Source of the DNA: Bromus sterilis | Lineage: Eukaryota; Streptophyta; Magnoliopsida; Poales; Poaceae | Direction: 5' to 3' | Assembly (NCBI GenBank): GCA_950022295.1 | Contig: OX465597.1 | Span: 192,819,016 to 192,883,015 of the forward strand | DNA: 64,000 bases | Shown: positions 10,254 to 22,476 of the stretch, piece by piece | Layout of the letters: each line of letters begins with the position of its first letter | Numbering within the stretch: position 1 is the stretch's first letter | Notes under the pieces: model-generated | Seen by the model: only the letters and a program-made list of their open reading frames with translations | Told to the model about the DNA's origin: nothing | Database searches by the model: none | Program-made: the position numbers and the translations under genes

Positions 10254-11818
10254 AAGGTTGAGATGTAGCGTACCGTAATTTCCCTCAGCAAAGATACCAA
10301 GGTTTGTCTCCCGTAGGACTCCAACAAAGACAAGTAGGTGACAACGGCGCTAAAAATTACTAGCACGAGTTGATGTGTACTGCACACAGATACAAATAAC
10401 TTTGCTCCGATCGAGTATAGAGTGGTTGTCAATCTCTCCGGCCTTGTTGTTTACAAAGGGTCAAATGCAAGAGATAATAGGTAATGATAACTTCAAATAG
10501 AAAGTAAAACAGGAAGTAAATTGAGCGTGTAAATAGTGGTGGTAATATGGACCGGGTCCCATGAATTCACTAGTGATGTATCTCTCCCAAAAGACGATAA
10601 ACAGCTATGCAAGGTGAACAAATTATAGCTGGGCAATTGATAGGATTACAGACGCAAACAAATGCTAACTATGCTACAAAAGAAAGGAAGAGGCTCAAAA
10701 GCATGGGTAGTACACCAAGACAAGTAGACTGAAATCCATCTGCATCTACTCACTAATCATCCACCTTGAGATATCTATCCAGAACATCTCGCTGGTATTA
10801 AGTTGCGAGCCCCACCCAAAGTAACAGACAACTGCATTAAAAGAACTTTGCATAAACTAAACAATCCTTGCAACCGTGGTTACAAGCACCATTGTTTTCC
10901 CCCTTGTGGCAACAACACATCCCCTAGACTCATGTTACTGTCACTCAAGCTAGTCATCGGGGGGCATGAATCCACAATCATGCATAACGCTCCCTCTTGG
11001 AGTTACTACCTACTACTTGGCCAAAGCAATAAACAGCAATAGAGAACATGCAAGAATTCTGAAGAAAAAAAATATAAAAGAGAAGAACCAAATATATTAC
11101 TCATCACAATTTGAACATAGTCTCATAATCCATGAGATCCCAGCAGAAAGAATTACATATGTGCCTTGATCATGTAGGGATGCTCACAAGGACTAATCCA
11201 TGAAGAACAAAGAGGGGGAGAGGACATCATATAACTACTGATCATGGCCCATGGTCCAATATGGACTACTCACGGCTCATCCGGGAATCGTCCATGGTGG
11301 TGGAGAAGCTCTCGGAGGTCAATCCTCCCCCCGGCAGGGTGCCGGGGAGAGGTCTTCTGGCGCTCCCAATCTTGGAAGCGCGGCGGCGGCGGAACAGAGG
11401 CGAGATCGCGAAAAATGGTTCTGTCCTCGAGGGTTTCGGGATGAGAGAGATATATAGGCGAAGGGGGGCAGCTAGGGGGGGCCACCAGGGGTCTAGGCGG
11501 CCTCCCGGCGTGGCCCCACCCTAGGCCGTACCCCCTGTCCGCCTGGGCACCAAGTGGGGCCCCTTTGGCCCCCCTTCGGGCATCTAGAAGCTTCCGGTAC
11601 ACTTAATTTTTTTCCCCGGAATTTTTCTTATATTTTACGTAATGGTAAAACCTGAAATAAAAAGACAACAGAAAAAATAAACTGGCACTGGGTGCACTGA
11701 GTTAATAGGTTAGTCCAAATATGATCAAAATTGTATGAAAGTGTATCAAAATCATAGCAATATCAACCAAAACATGCATGAAGCAAGCTGAAATTATAGA
11801 TACGTTTGGGATGTATCA
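10254..11818 (-). mobile_element. ATH1 3' LTR, main part
   Basis: Minus-oriented Athila-type LTR, ending at 11818 with TATCA (minus-strand start TGATACATCCC). Landmarks shared with S and K include CGGCAGGGTGCCGGG and TTGCATAACGCCCC-like segments. With the 48 bp at 6548-6595 and without Y it totals about 1.6 kb, close to the 1659 bp of S. The minus-strand order LTR after polypurine tract shows this is the 3' LTR. Confidence 0.8.
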
Positions 11819-11832
11819 ACACCCCCAAGCTT
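11819..11832 (-). promoter_or_regulatory. ATH1 polypurine tract
   Basis: On the minus strand AAGCTTGGGGGTGT directly precedes the LTR start TGATAC, the expected place and composition for the plus-strand primer of a gypsy element. Confidence 0.7.
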
Positions 11833-12984
11833 AATTCCTGCTCGTCCTCGAGTAGGTAAATGATAACAAGCATAACTTCTATGGTGACATGCTACCAACC
11901 ATATAAGAACTTTTAAGAAAAGCAAGAAAGACATGTAATTCAATTCAAGTCATAGCAAGGAAGAATCTATATTAGCATTGAAACAAGCAACAAAAGAACA
12001 TAAGGGTGCAAGCGCTCTCGCTATCCGTGACTCGAATGTCTCCAAATGGTGTTTGCGTGCAAGAAGTGGGAGATGGGCATACGAGAGAGAAAAATATTTA
12101 TTTTGGTTGTAAACTCACTCTACTAAAGTTTCACACTTAGTCATCTTTGGAATCTTATCTTGACTCGTATCCAGACCACTAGCCAGGTACAAGTCAAACT
12201 GATCCACTCCCTTTCGATATTTTGAGCACTCATGCAATGGATGAACGTAAGAAATAAAATTGACACTTAGGATGGCAAAGAGAGATGGTGGAGGAGGAAT
12301 ACAAAAAGGGTGCGAAAGGCTCACATCAATGAGGACAATCATAGGCGAGAGAAAGCCAAATGATAGATATGATGTGAGGAGTAGGGATAGCCATGCAATG
12401 GATGGACAGGTGAGCTATGGAAAGCTCTCCAATGGAACTAGTGGGGGTGTATCCGACTTTCTTGCTCAAGAGGACCTAGAGCTCATTTGAGGAGGCTCAT
12501 CATTGGAATATACAAGCCAAGTTATATAGTGTAAAGGTCCCCACATTTCTATATGCATATATGATGATCTCTATGGAGTACAAGATATAAGAAGGAGTAC
12601 GAGTGTGGATATCTCAAAAGGAATAGTAGTGTGCCCCCTTCTCTCTTTTTTTCTTTTTTTCTTTTTTTTGTATTTTTTGGTGGCCTCAATGGCTCATTCT
12701 ATTTAACTCTCATTTGTCCTCTTTGGGATCTTTTAATTTGTGCTCTTTGGTATCTTTTCCTCGGTTAGGGGCAACACTCTATTTCACAAGGAGTATAGGA
12801 GATCTTTCACGCTTTGCAAAAGTACTCAGCAAAAAGAAGATGAAGCTATCATGATGTATGCAAATGTATGCCTCTTCCAGTGTAGCAGGAACATGTATGA
12901 CATGAAGATCAAGTCACGAGAAGGTGGATGTTGCATGGAAATATATCTCGGAAAGGCTATGGAAATGCCTTGATAGGTAGGTAT
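11833..12984 (-). mobile_element. ATH1 3' internal region, noncoding
   Basis: Follows the polypurine tract on the element side. A minus-strand GAGGACGAGCAGGAATTAAG lies just inside. A T-rich run occupies about 12640-12680 on the plus strand. No pol similarity is visible; ORFs up to 77 codons look random. The stretch ends abruptly near 12984, where W begins in the middle of its LTR, so integrase and RNase H of ATH1 have been lost. Confidence 0.6.
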
Positions 12985-14112
12985 GGGCGCGGCAGCTCAC
13001 AGCGAGCTTGATGGTGAGTTCGACATCATCGAGCAGCGGTCGCAGACAATGAATTGCCCATCGACGTCCGGCGGCCGTGGCGGGAAGAAGAGATGGTGGC
13101 GACATCAATGTAGTCTGGAAGCTCCAATCCGTTTGCATGGTCGATGAGGACGAACATTACGGGGCTCCTGGACATCTCTTCGGACGACGGGGAGGTTGGT
13201 GGCCACGGCGGCCATGGAAGCGCCTCCATGGCGGGCTTGCGCGCGCTGCGGGAGAGGAGAGGGAGAGGTGGGGAAAGTGGGCTGGGGGTCAGGGGGCAGG
13301 TGGGAGAGGCCTTATCTCCACGAGGGAGCAGGTGAGGGAGGGGGGCCGGCCAGCACAGGGGCGTCCATGGCGTGCCCAGGACATGTCGCCAGTGCACACA
13401 GGGGAGGGAGAAGGTGGGAGGAGGAGGAGAAGGGGGTGGTCCGGCTGTGGATTCCGCCCTAGGCGGGTTTTAGTTCATTTTGCATTTTTTTTCTTTTAGC
13501 TTTTCACTTTTCTGTTTGCTTTATGTTTGGCTATTGTTTCATTTTATAAAAATGTGAAACTGTCCCAATATCGTGGATACAAAATATAACATGGCTACAA
13601 AAAGTTTGGGCCACAACTAAATTCATTTTAATATTAAATAAATTGCAAAGGGTTAACTAGGGCTCTTTAGTTACTGTTTTATTTATTTAGCTACCAAATA
13701 ATTTTTGCCTAAGGTGAATCTTGTTCCTACATTATTGTCACATTGTATAGCACTTGTACATAAAGTTTGGTGGCAAACTAAATTCGTTTAGAGCCCCATT
13801 TGAATACGAACGATTAAAATGGGCTGTTTTGGCACTATTTGGAATTGTTTAAATATTTATATGTCATAATAAATATCCATCACCATCGTACCTTGTTCTA
13901 CTGATTTTTTTGCATTTAACAAAATTGTTTGCACAATTTTTGGGCAATGTTTTATTTCCACTTGTTTCTGGAATTTTTATTTGGTTTGAATTTGGACCCG
14001 GACACGATCAACATGGCTAATCGAAGTGTCTTAGTGTTAATCAAAAGTGATTACTGTTGTAACCAAGGTGACTACGGTTGGATTACTGTAGCTTGACACC
14101 CGGAGTGTTACA
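12985..14112 (-). mobile_element. W 3' LTR, truncated
   Basis: Matches 19799-20930 along its length and ends at 14112 with GTGTTACA (minus-strand start TGTAACAC). About 3.1 kb of the 3' side is missing at 12985, where ATH1 sequence starts. The GC-rich left half (ORFs to 140 codons on the plus strand) is LTR, not a gene: similar but altered ORFs occur in the other copy. Confidence 0.8.
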
Positions 14113-16654
14113 AATCTCCACCACAACAAAGAATTCTCGTCCCGAGAATTAAAGGTAGTGTAAGGGGTAAAGTTTTGGTTTCGTATTCTAACGAATCTTC
14201 GGGTGTTTTTTATCCTTCTCGAAGTAGCTGGTCCTTAATTATGTTGTCTCCATTTCTCTGCATCGGTGCATCTCGATGGGTGGCCATCCTTCTTTCGGGA
14301 ACTTCATCATACTTATGAATAGGCTAGGAGATAAAACTTAAGGTGGACGGATCGGTACTAGGTTAATCAACCGGGGTGATCCAAGGGAATGTGGTACAAA
14401 GTATCTTCCGAGTTTAACTCAGGGGAATACATCGAGAGAATCAAAGGAAGGCATGAGAAGTATCAGGCGGATATGCGAGCATTTGACGTCGATAACGAAT
14501 AATGAAAGAGGGGTGGTCCAGAGCATCAGGCATAAGCATTGCGTCTGGTATCAGACTGCATATCACAAGGTAGGCGAAAAGAGTCAGGTTTCGATCCTAT
14601 GGAACTGTGGGTTATGGGCCCACATTGTATAAGAAGGGTGGTGACATTACATGCGATCACAATGCAAGATTTGTCAGAGAACATCTTGTCGACTATGTCG
14701 GAAACAACATCAGTTCCAAGGGCGAGGGACGAAGAGAACCATTTTCCTGCTCGTTAAGACGAGGCGGACCAATTGGCAAAGTTCTAGTCCATCGGTGGTT
14801 ACTGAAATGTCATCAACATTAGTAACAGGTTATACTGATGGAGCGGTACACCGAGGTGTTTACATAAGCAGGGAATTATCACTACTCAGATAAGATACAT
14901 TACAAGAAAGGTTAAACAGACCAATGGAAGGGAAAATGTGATTATACACCAATGTTAGGTGTATATCCTTCCCAATGAAAGAAGAGCACGATATACATGA
15001 CATGACCTCGGGTAGATATCCATTCGGACAAGGGGCAAGGAGGATATTTCACACCATGAATTTAATTGACACATGGGAGAAGCCATAATATCGATGATGA
15101 CCATGACACATTATGTCGAGAGGTGTCAAGAGGAGGCCTTCGAATAGCGATGACATCAAGAAAAACGGATGGTGAGCAAAAGGTATTCGATGTTCTCGAT
15201 TGACGACAACCCAGAACCTAGGGAGTGACAAAATCGATGAGAAGTATTTCTTCTGCAAAAATTCTTAAGACATGGGGCAATGGCACGATACCCTCGAGAT
15301 ACCAGGGGGTAATACTCAAGGATAGAATGGAAGATCACAGATGCGAGAGGAATTGATATCAAGGGGATAATCATATTTACAAGAAGTTTTCATGATAAGT
15401 TCTACATTGTATCCATGGGCATGAACACAAAGGTTCAGGGTCGACTCCCACTTCTTCAATGCATAACCTTTCATCTACTTCTCGATTTCGATGAAGTCGT
15501 CGTCTTGGAATTATATCTGGCGTAACACCAGTAGAGTGTGTCCCACCGGAGTTTCGGGGTTTGCAAAGATGGCGGAAGTATAGATATAATCTAATTGGGA
15601 TATTTTTATGAATCCATTCAGCAAACATCAGAAGTAAGGGGTACATCTTCGGAAGTAGAGTACCGCAGTCAAAGTAGATGATATGACTCAGCAAGGACAT
15701 TTCGTATCAAGGGAAGAACTCAAAGGTTTTTAGAATAAGCAAGATCAATCGGATAATAATACACCCAGGATCCGGTGGACCGCAAAGAATCATATATGAG
15801 TATCAATACTCAACCAGGACAAGAAATAATGCAAAGGCATCGGGTTATAGAAAAACGTCTGAATAATTTGATGATTAGTACAAAGTAATTTGATCTCCAA
15901 AACAAAGGATAGTAAGTAGATGCTCTGATCAAGGATGGATAAGTTGAACAGAACTGGATGGACAATCAATCAAGGTTTGATTTACCGAGATCAAGCTCAT
16001 GTCCGAAATGACGTCTGAACCAGAAGAATTAATTTATAAGGTTAGTCGATGACTGTGTGCACTCGCGCACAATATGACTTCCATAAGATCAATATGGAAA
16101 GGACAAGGAATGTCGATGAAGAATACTTAGGCATATGAAAGTAACCATAATGAAAATAGGTAAGAAGAATCTCCAAAGCAGTAGGCTGCAGAGGATTCCC
16201 AAGACATCGGAGAGTATTTCGGGGTATCATGCAAACACAAGAGCATCGGGGACTAAAGGTACTGATAGAAAGGATGGGTACTTATCCACGAGGACTTACC
16301 GGTGGTAGAGAAATATAAAGGCAATGGCAGATAGGTACTCAGGAATTTATCAGAGAGTAATCTCCGGGACCTCCTCGTGAAGCAAGCGATCATCTGGGGT
16401 GAAGTGCTCTCCGGGAGGAAGGAGGTGCGAGAACCTAAAGTCAGAGTTAGAAAAATCTTTAACCCGAAAGGATGAGAGAGCAGAGTCCCAGATCAAAGGT
16501 ACGGAGTAAAATATCCTAATTTCATCCTAGTTGCGCTTTGGTCCGTAAGCCACACAACGATGTTAGTAAAACAGTTTCATCTTGTCTAGACTCAACTTCG
16601 ACCAAGGAGTTGGAAGGGGGTTTCCTACAGGCAGTCGGCTCTAATACCAACTTC
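14113..16654 (-). mobile_element. W internal region, noncoding
   Basis: Bounded by a purine-rich stretch next to the 3' LTR (minus strand TTGTTGTGGTGGAGATT) and by the primer-binding site at 16636-16649. The purine stretch is preceded by CTCGGGACGAGAATTC, resembling the pre-LTR sequence of Tekay-type chromoviruses and of Z. The longest ORF (107 codons, minus, 15377-15700) has no retroelement motif. I see nothing coding here. Confidence 0.6.
16636..16649 (-). promoter_or_regulatory. W primer-binding site (tRNA-Met type)
   Basis: On the minus strand TGGTATTAGAGCCG starts five bases after the LTR end GCGTCA. It differs at one base from the usual TGGTATCAGAGC complement of initiator tRNA-Met. 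It fixes the orientation of W and identifies the right LTR as the 5' LTR. Confidence 0.7.
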
Positions 16655-19600
16655 TGACGCCCCCAAAATCAAGTCATGTACAGTAATCATACATGCAAGG
16701 TACACGATCGAGATCAAGGACTCACGATAAGATATCACAACAAAACTCTACAAATAAAATAAAACAGTTGTATAACTCAATCCAAGGGCCACGAGGGCCC
16801 GAATACAACAGCTCGAGAGCACAAAGTTAGCGGAAGCAATATTATCTGAGTACAGACACAAGGTACACATGATTTTCCTTAAGAAGGCTAGCACAAAAAC
16901 AACAACGATCGAAAAGGCGAGGCCTCTTGCCTGGGAACCTCCGAAGTACTCCTGGTCAACGGGGAACTCGATGTCGTACTAGGCGCCTCCGGGGTACTCC
17001 TCCTCCTGGGCGCCAGCTTCTGACTGCCGCAATCCAGGTATATAAAACAAAGGGGCGGAAATAAAGCAAGGGTGAGTATCTAGCATACCTGCGAGTCTTA
17101 CATCTGCTACTAAGCATTTATGCATTTGTATCAAAAGGAAAGGGGAGGCTATATATAGTGGACCGAAAGTCAGAAAACCAGAATAGGGAAGAGAAGCTAG
17201 GCCTATTTAAGACTAGCATCTTCTGACGAGTCTTGCAGCATGACGAGAGAATAGCCAACAGTTTATATACAGCATAAAGTAACAATGCAGCAGAAGTTGC
17301 TACAACACTGAATAATAGTAAGTTGTAATAATTATCAAAGCCTCTGAGATCACTTCCTTGACTCCCTTTTGAGTAAGAAACCTAAAACCAACAGTTTAGT
17401 AATGTAGTTTGTAATAGTAGGATCTGGCTTTAGCATAAAGCGTTGTTTTACCGTGGACACGGCTATTCGAATAGATTAACCTTCCCTGTAGGGGTGCACT
17501 TCTGTTACACTACAACGCACGGATCTCCAGGGTGGCGTACACCTTATTAGGCCATCCCCCATCGAGGATATCCGGCACTAAGTAGCCCATCATGCAAACT
17601 CAACAGAGAGGCCATACGCCGGTCTAAATCCTAAGTACAAAGGGCTTTGGACCCCAACCGCAACGTACTCTTGCACGGTGCGTGACTGTCGGTGATGTAA
17701 AAGCAAATACAAACCACGCTGCTCGAGCAAAGAAGACAACACCACTTCCCGGCAATCAGCCCGCGACACTGCTGACGTCTGAAGAGTCCTCGAACGAGAC
17801 TACCAAGCAGGGGAGCCCATAACTCCTTGCCCCACGTGTAGGCAGCGCGTGTAAGCATAAAGCCACTCAAGTCATCCACCGAACCCTTAGTCATTTTTAT
17901 TATCTCGCGGACAACCGTTATCGTTGCCCGACTAGTTAACACAATGGACAACGAACATCAGCCAGGACCACTAGTACATCGGTGCCTGCCCTGTCGTACC
18001 AACAAGGTAAACCGACTCCTTACCTTATCTCGCGTGTGCTCTTGGAAGAGCTCGACTTTCGTGGTTTGGTAACTCTCATGGACAACGATCAGGGTCCAAG
18101 CACACCTATACATCGGTCGTACCCTTCTTGTCGTCCCGTCGCAATACCACTCGCGGGCACCGTTGGGTCACCCGACTTATTATCTTTAAGGACAACTATT
18201 GTTCAGGACCCTAGGGCGGCTATACAGATTCATCAACGAGTGGAGTATGAGGATTACTCCTCGATAGCTCAAACTTGATGGTGGCTCGGCAAAGCCGAGG
18301 TAGGGGCCTTAGGTGGTGTCTGCATTGTACCGTACCTATGCAGTTATAATTATTGTATCCGCGTTCAGTCCCCAGAGTGTTCAAGGCCCTCTATCTAATC
18401 CTAGTTGACTAACAAAGCGTAGGGCTAACTGCTGAATATTTCATAAGTAATAATAGGCAACATAGGATAAAGGAGGGTACATCAAGGGGCTACAAAAACA
18501 TGCTATGCAATAGAATAGGAATTAACTTAATAGAAGCAGCAGCAATGCCTATTGCAAGAAATGTACGGAAAGATAGGCGATATATGGGGAAGGAAAATGG
18601 CTCTGCTTGCCTGGAAACTCGGCAGTAGAGGTACGATCGTTGATGACGTAGTCGTACTCAACAGCGGTGTCGGCGGCGGCACCAACGGGGTCTACCGGAG
18701 AATAAAGGGGGAATAAACAGTAAATATAATGCACACAATGCAAACACAGAAAAAGTACATGGCAATTGAATTGTACACGATGTTCTAATGCAATGTTAAG
18801 TATTTTAGGCGGAGCGGGAATTTATCCAGGATGACTGATCAGTACCGATTTATTACCGGACAGATGATCTGGAGGGGGAAGGTTCCATGTCTGCAGTGTT
18901 AGAGACATCTGACAGACATTTGGATAGTGTATCCGTGCTCTTAGATCCATTTTGAACAACTTTCATATTCAGAACATTTTCATCCGGAAACTTTTACCGG
19001 CTTCGGTCGTTTGACAGACAGATGAACCGGAGGGGAAAGGTTACACGTACGGTATGTTAGAGGGGTGCGGTGTGTGTAGGGATAGCGTATTAGTATTCCT
19101 TATATTTTTTCGATCAACATTCATGTATAAAGTTTTTCTATCTGAGCTACAGTTTAAAAGATATAAATTATATAAAGTTTTAAATCATTTTATAAATATT
19201 TCTGGCATTTCTTTTATTAATAAAACTAACAGTATCCATAGCAGTGTCACAGACTGGTGGGACCTACATGTCATAGGCAATTAGAATTAAATACTTTTAT
19301 TTAATCAATTAAAGAGCAAGGGGCCCACATGTCATACAGTAGCATTTATGAAATTCATTTAGTTTAATTAAACAACGGGTGGGGCCCAGGTGTCATGGAC
19401 ATAGAGTTAACTATTTCTACTGAATACTTATTAAGTTGCTGGACCCACATGTCATAAGGTCATACATTACCAGGGATTTAAATTAGCCCTAACTAGTTTA
19501 GTTAGTGGCCTGGGACCCCACACGTCAGAGGCAGGGGAGGAGGTTAGGCCCCGTCTGGCACAACCGTGCCCACGCCGTGCTCGCCGGTGTCGAGCCATGG

Positions 19601-20930
19601 CACGGCGGCGAGAGGGAAAGGGATGTAGGGCGAGCGGCTGCGGTAGGTGCGGTCGGGCGCGGCGAGGCACGCGCGAGACGCTACCCAGGCATGCAAGGCG
19701 CGGCCGAGGTGCTCTCTGTCCATAGCGGCGTGGCGGAGGCTACGGCCTAGTGGGGATGACGACCAGAGCGGAAAAATGAAGGGAAAAAGAAGGGGTTTGG
19801 GCGTGGCAGCTCATAGCGAGCGCGATGGTGAGGTCGGCGTCGTCGAGCAGCAGTCGTAGACGATTAATTTCCAGTCGACGTACGGCGGCCGTGGCGGGAA
19901 GAAGAGATGTTGGTGACATCGATGTAGTCCGGCAGCTCCAATCCGTGCGCGTGGTCGATGAGGACGAGCATCACGGGGCTCCTGGACAGCTCTTCGGATA
20001 CCTGGGAGGTTGGTGGCCACAGCGTCCATGGAGGCGCGGCCATGGAGGGCTTGGGCGAGCTGCAGGAAAGGAGAGGGAGAGGCGGGGAAAGTGGGAAGTG
20101 GGTCAGGGGGAAGGTGGGAGAGGCCTTATCTCCACGAGGGAGCAGGTGAGGGAGGGGGGAGGCCAGCGCAGGGGCGTCCATGGCGTGCCCACGGCATGGT
20201 GCCAGTGCGCACAGGGGAAGGAGCAGGTGGGAGGAGGAGGAGAGAAGGGGGTGGGCCGGCTGTGGATTCCGCCCTAGGCGGGTTTTAGTTCTTTTTGCAT
20301 TTTTGTTTTCTTTCAGCTTTTCACTTTTCTGTTTCCTTTATGTTTGGCTATTGTTTGATTTTATAAAAATGTGAACATGTCCCAATATTGTGGATACAAA
20401 ATATAACATGGCTACAAAAGGTTTGGGCCACAACTAAATTCATTTTCATATTAAATAAACTGCAAAGGGTTAACTAGGGCTCTTTAGTTACTGTTTTATT
20501 TATTTAGCTACAAAATGATTTTTTCCTAAGTTGAATCTTGTTCCTACATTATTGTCACATGGTATAGCACTGGTACAAAAAGTTTGGTGGAAAACTAAAT
20601 TCATTTAGAGCCTCATTTGAATATGCAGTGATTAAAATGGGCTCTTTTGGCACTTTTTGGAATTGTTTAAATATTTATATGTCATAATAAATATCCATCA
20701 CCACGGTACCTTGGTCTACTGATTTTTGTGCATTTAACAAAATTGTTTGCACAATTTTTGGGCAATGTTTTATTTCCACTTGTTTCTGGAATTTTTATTT
20801 GGTTTGAATTTAGACCTAGACATGATCAACATGGCTAATCGTAGTGTCTTAGCGTTAATCAAAAGTGATTACTATTTTAACCAAGGTGGTTACTATTGGA
20901 TTACTGTAGCATGACACCTGGGGTGTTACA
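16655..20930 (-). mobile_element. W 5' LTR (4.28 kb)
   Basis: Minus-oriented, starting TGTAACACCCC at 20930 and ending GGGGGCGTCA at 16655. The 3' portion (16655-18300) contains the palindromic block and the phrase CGCAATCCAGGTATATAAAA on the plus strand. No gene is called inside; ORFs at 19505-20288 are GC-rich LTR sequence whose counterparts in the other copy are altered. Confidence 0.75.
17451..17496 (-). repeat. Shared palindromic block in W LTR
   Basis: Reverse orientation. It holds CTATTCGAATAG, a perfect 12-bp palindrome at 17463-17474, next to CCGTGGACACGG and CCCTGTAGGGG. It corresponds to the blocks in Y, Z and U and lies about 0.8 kb from the LTR 3' end. Confidence 0.75.
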
Positions 20931-21243
20931 CATATCAATGATAGCACCAACGATGCGGAGAAAAGGACGCCCCAAAATAATTGGAGATGAGGGATCACAC
21001 TCAATGTCCATAACAAGAAAATCAACGGGGACATAATTATCATTGACAACTATAAGAATATCATCAATTCTTCCTAAAAGTTTCTTTACGGAAGAGTTAA
21101 CAAGGTGAATACCAAAAGAACAAGGATCAAAAGATTTCAATTCAAGCATATCATACATTTTTTTTGGGTAGAACGGAGGCACTAGGTCCAACATCACATA
21201 AAGCAAAGCAAGAAAAAAATATTCATTTTCATTTTAACCATAG
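20931..21243 (-). pseudogene. ATH1 protease fragment
   Basis: Minus-strand ORF 21206-20901, with element sequence recognised only to 20931. It reads ELKSFDPCSFGIHLVNSSV, then VNDNYVPVDFLVMDIE and PIILGRPFLRIVGAIIDM, the C-terminal half of the Athila-type aspartic protease region. It is cut on the left by W and on the right by Copia element M; the last five bases (CATAG) are one target duplication of M. It belongs with the gag piece at 29028-30663. Confidence 0.75.
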
Positions 21244-22476
21244 TGAAAGTCCAAGTATGTGATCAGAGGGGGAGGGGGTGAATGATCACTTCAAATATTC
21301 GAGTGTAGCTTTGAAGTGAAGCAAAAACTCAAAAGAAAGGATCACAGAAACAAGTAACAGGGAAGCAAAACTTGTAGCGAAATTAAACGCAGCGAATCAA
21401 AACATGTTGAAGCATAATTGGGAAGAAAATGCAATGCGGAAAGTAAATGCGTGTAGCAAAATGAACTCTTCACTCGGCGATGTTTGTTCGACTAGTTCAC
21501 GCTCTGCAAAGCGCTACGTCTGGTTGGAGGGACTAGTGACTGAACACCTGTAGAAAAACTCTCTCCGTCCGTTGCTCCACTTCACAAATCTCCTTAAGTT
21601 TGGCCAGTTTTGGCTCGGGGTAGATTATCAAGGAAATGTCCGAAACCTTTGACAAACTTGAACTTCGAGGCGACAATAACTCTTCGCTCTCTCCAGATGA
21701 CACTCTAACCATCTAGGAGAATTGAAGTTCTCCAAGATGACAAGGCTAGCAAGCTTTCACCTAAGTCATCGTGAATCTACTCAGATCAATGGGACTTAGG
21801 ATTCGGTGGTTTGGCTTTTGGGTAATTCTTCGGTGGCGTTCTTGGGCTGCTCTCTTCAGTATCTCTCAGAAATAATCTCAGATCATCCAACCGCAAATGG
21901 AGGCGGGGGCGGCGTATTTATAGGTGGCGATCCCGAGGTGCGCAATGACTGATTTGACCCGAAGCGACAGCTTGACACGTGTCAACAACGGTCGGTTTAG
22001 TCATTAATGCGCTACTTTACTTGAGGAACAAGTAAAGCTGACTCAAAGACTTAGTTGTGCTTCGAAAGCCAAAGTACGAAGTCTTTGCAACCGAAACTTA
22101 ACTCAGTGGACATGAGATTTCTTCTCTTTGGCTTCTCACTTGGTTTAGATTTGATCTAAGCATTTTCACAATAGCTTCGATGTCCACAAACAATAGATTT
22201 GATAGTACGTTTTTTCTATGACTCAAAGAACAGAAAAAGAACTACACAAAAACAACTAATTCGTGTGTCGTCTTCTTCATTTCCTTCGATGAGTTGAGCG
22301 TCAGGAAACCATCATTTTTAGGGGTCATCCTCCGTGATGAAGCTTCACTCAAGAGGTTGTGCTTCTATAACTGGTAAACCTTCCTTGAAGCTTTATCACT
22401 TAGCTTGTCCTTTAGGAACCTAAACAACTTTTTACACTCGAAAACATTGTTAGTTCCTCTACTGTCTTTTCCAACA
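21244..22476 (-). mobile_element. M 3' LTR
   Basis: Direct repeat of 27776-29010, beginning TGAAAGTCCAAGTATG on the plus strand. Its outer element-side bases are missing relative to the 5' LTR: where the 5' LTR continues to CCAAAACA, this copy runs into RT sequence. It has many substitutions relative to the other copy. Confidence 0.8.

Larger units (their letters stand above)
12985..20930 (-). mobile_element. W: noncoding long-LTR element (LARD-like)
   Basis: Two direct repeats (12985-14112 and about 19799-20930) frame this element, which reads on the minus strand. The right LTR is complete at about 4.3 kb (16655-20930). It is followed by a tRNA-Met-type primer site, a 2.5-kb interior and a second LTR cut down to its first 1.1 kb. 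No gag or pol motif is visible in six frames of the interior. LTRs near 4.4 kb around a noncoding interior are the hallmark of LARDs (Sukkula of barley is the classic case); membership in that family is inferred, not tested. By eye the two LTR copies differ at about 40 of 550 sites, so W is old relative to Z and P. Confidence 0.7.

Noticed and set aside
13026..13499. ORFs to 140 codons, repeated at 19825-20288
   Set aside because: Both are the same segment of the W LTR copies; frames and lengths differ between copies as expected for noncoding DNA.
18549..18743. Possible promoter or small gene in the W LTR
   Set aside because: No TATA-coding arrangement and no similarity; ordinary LTR sequence.
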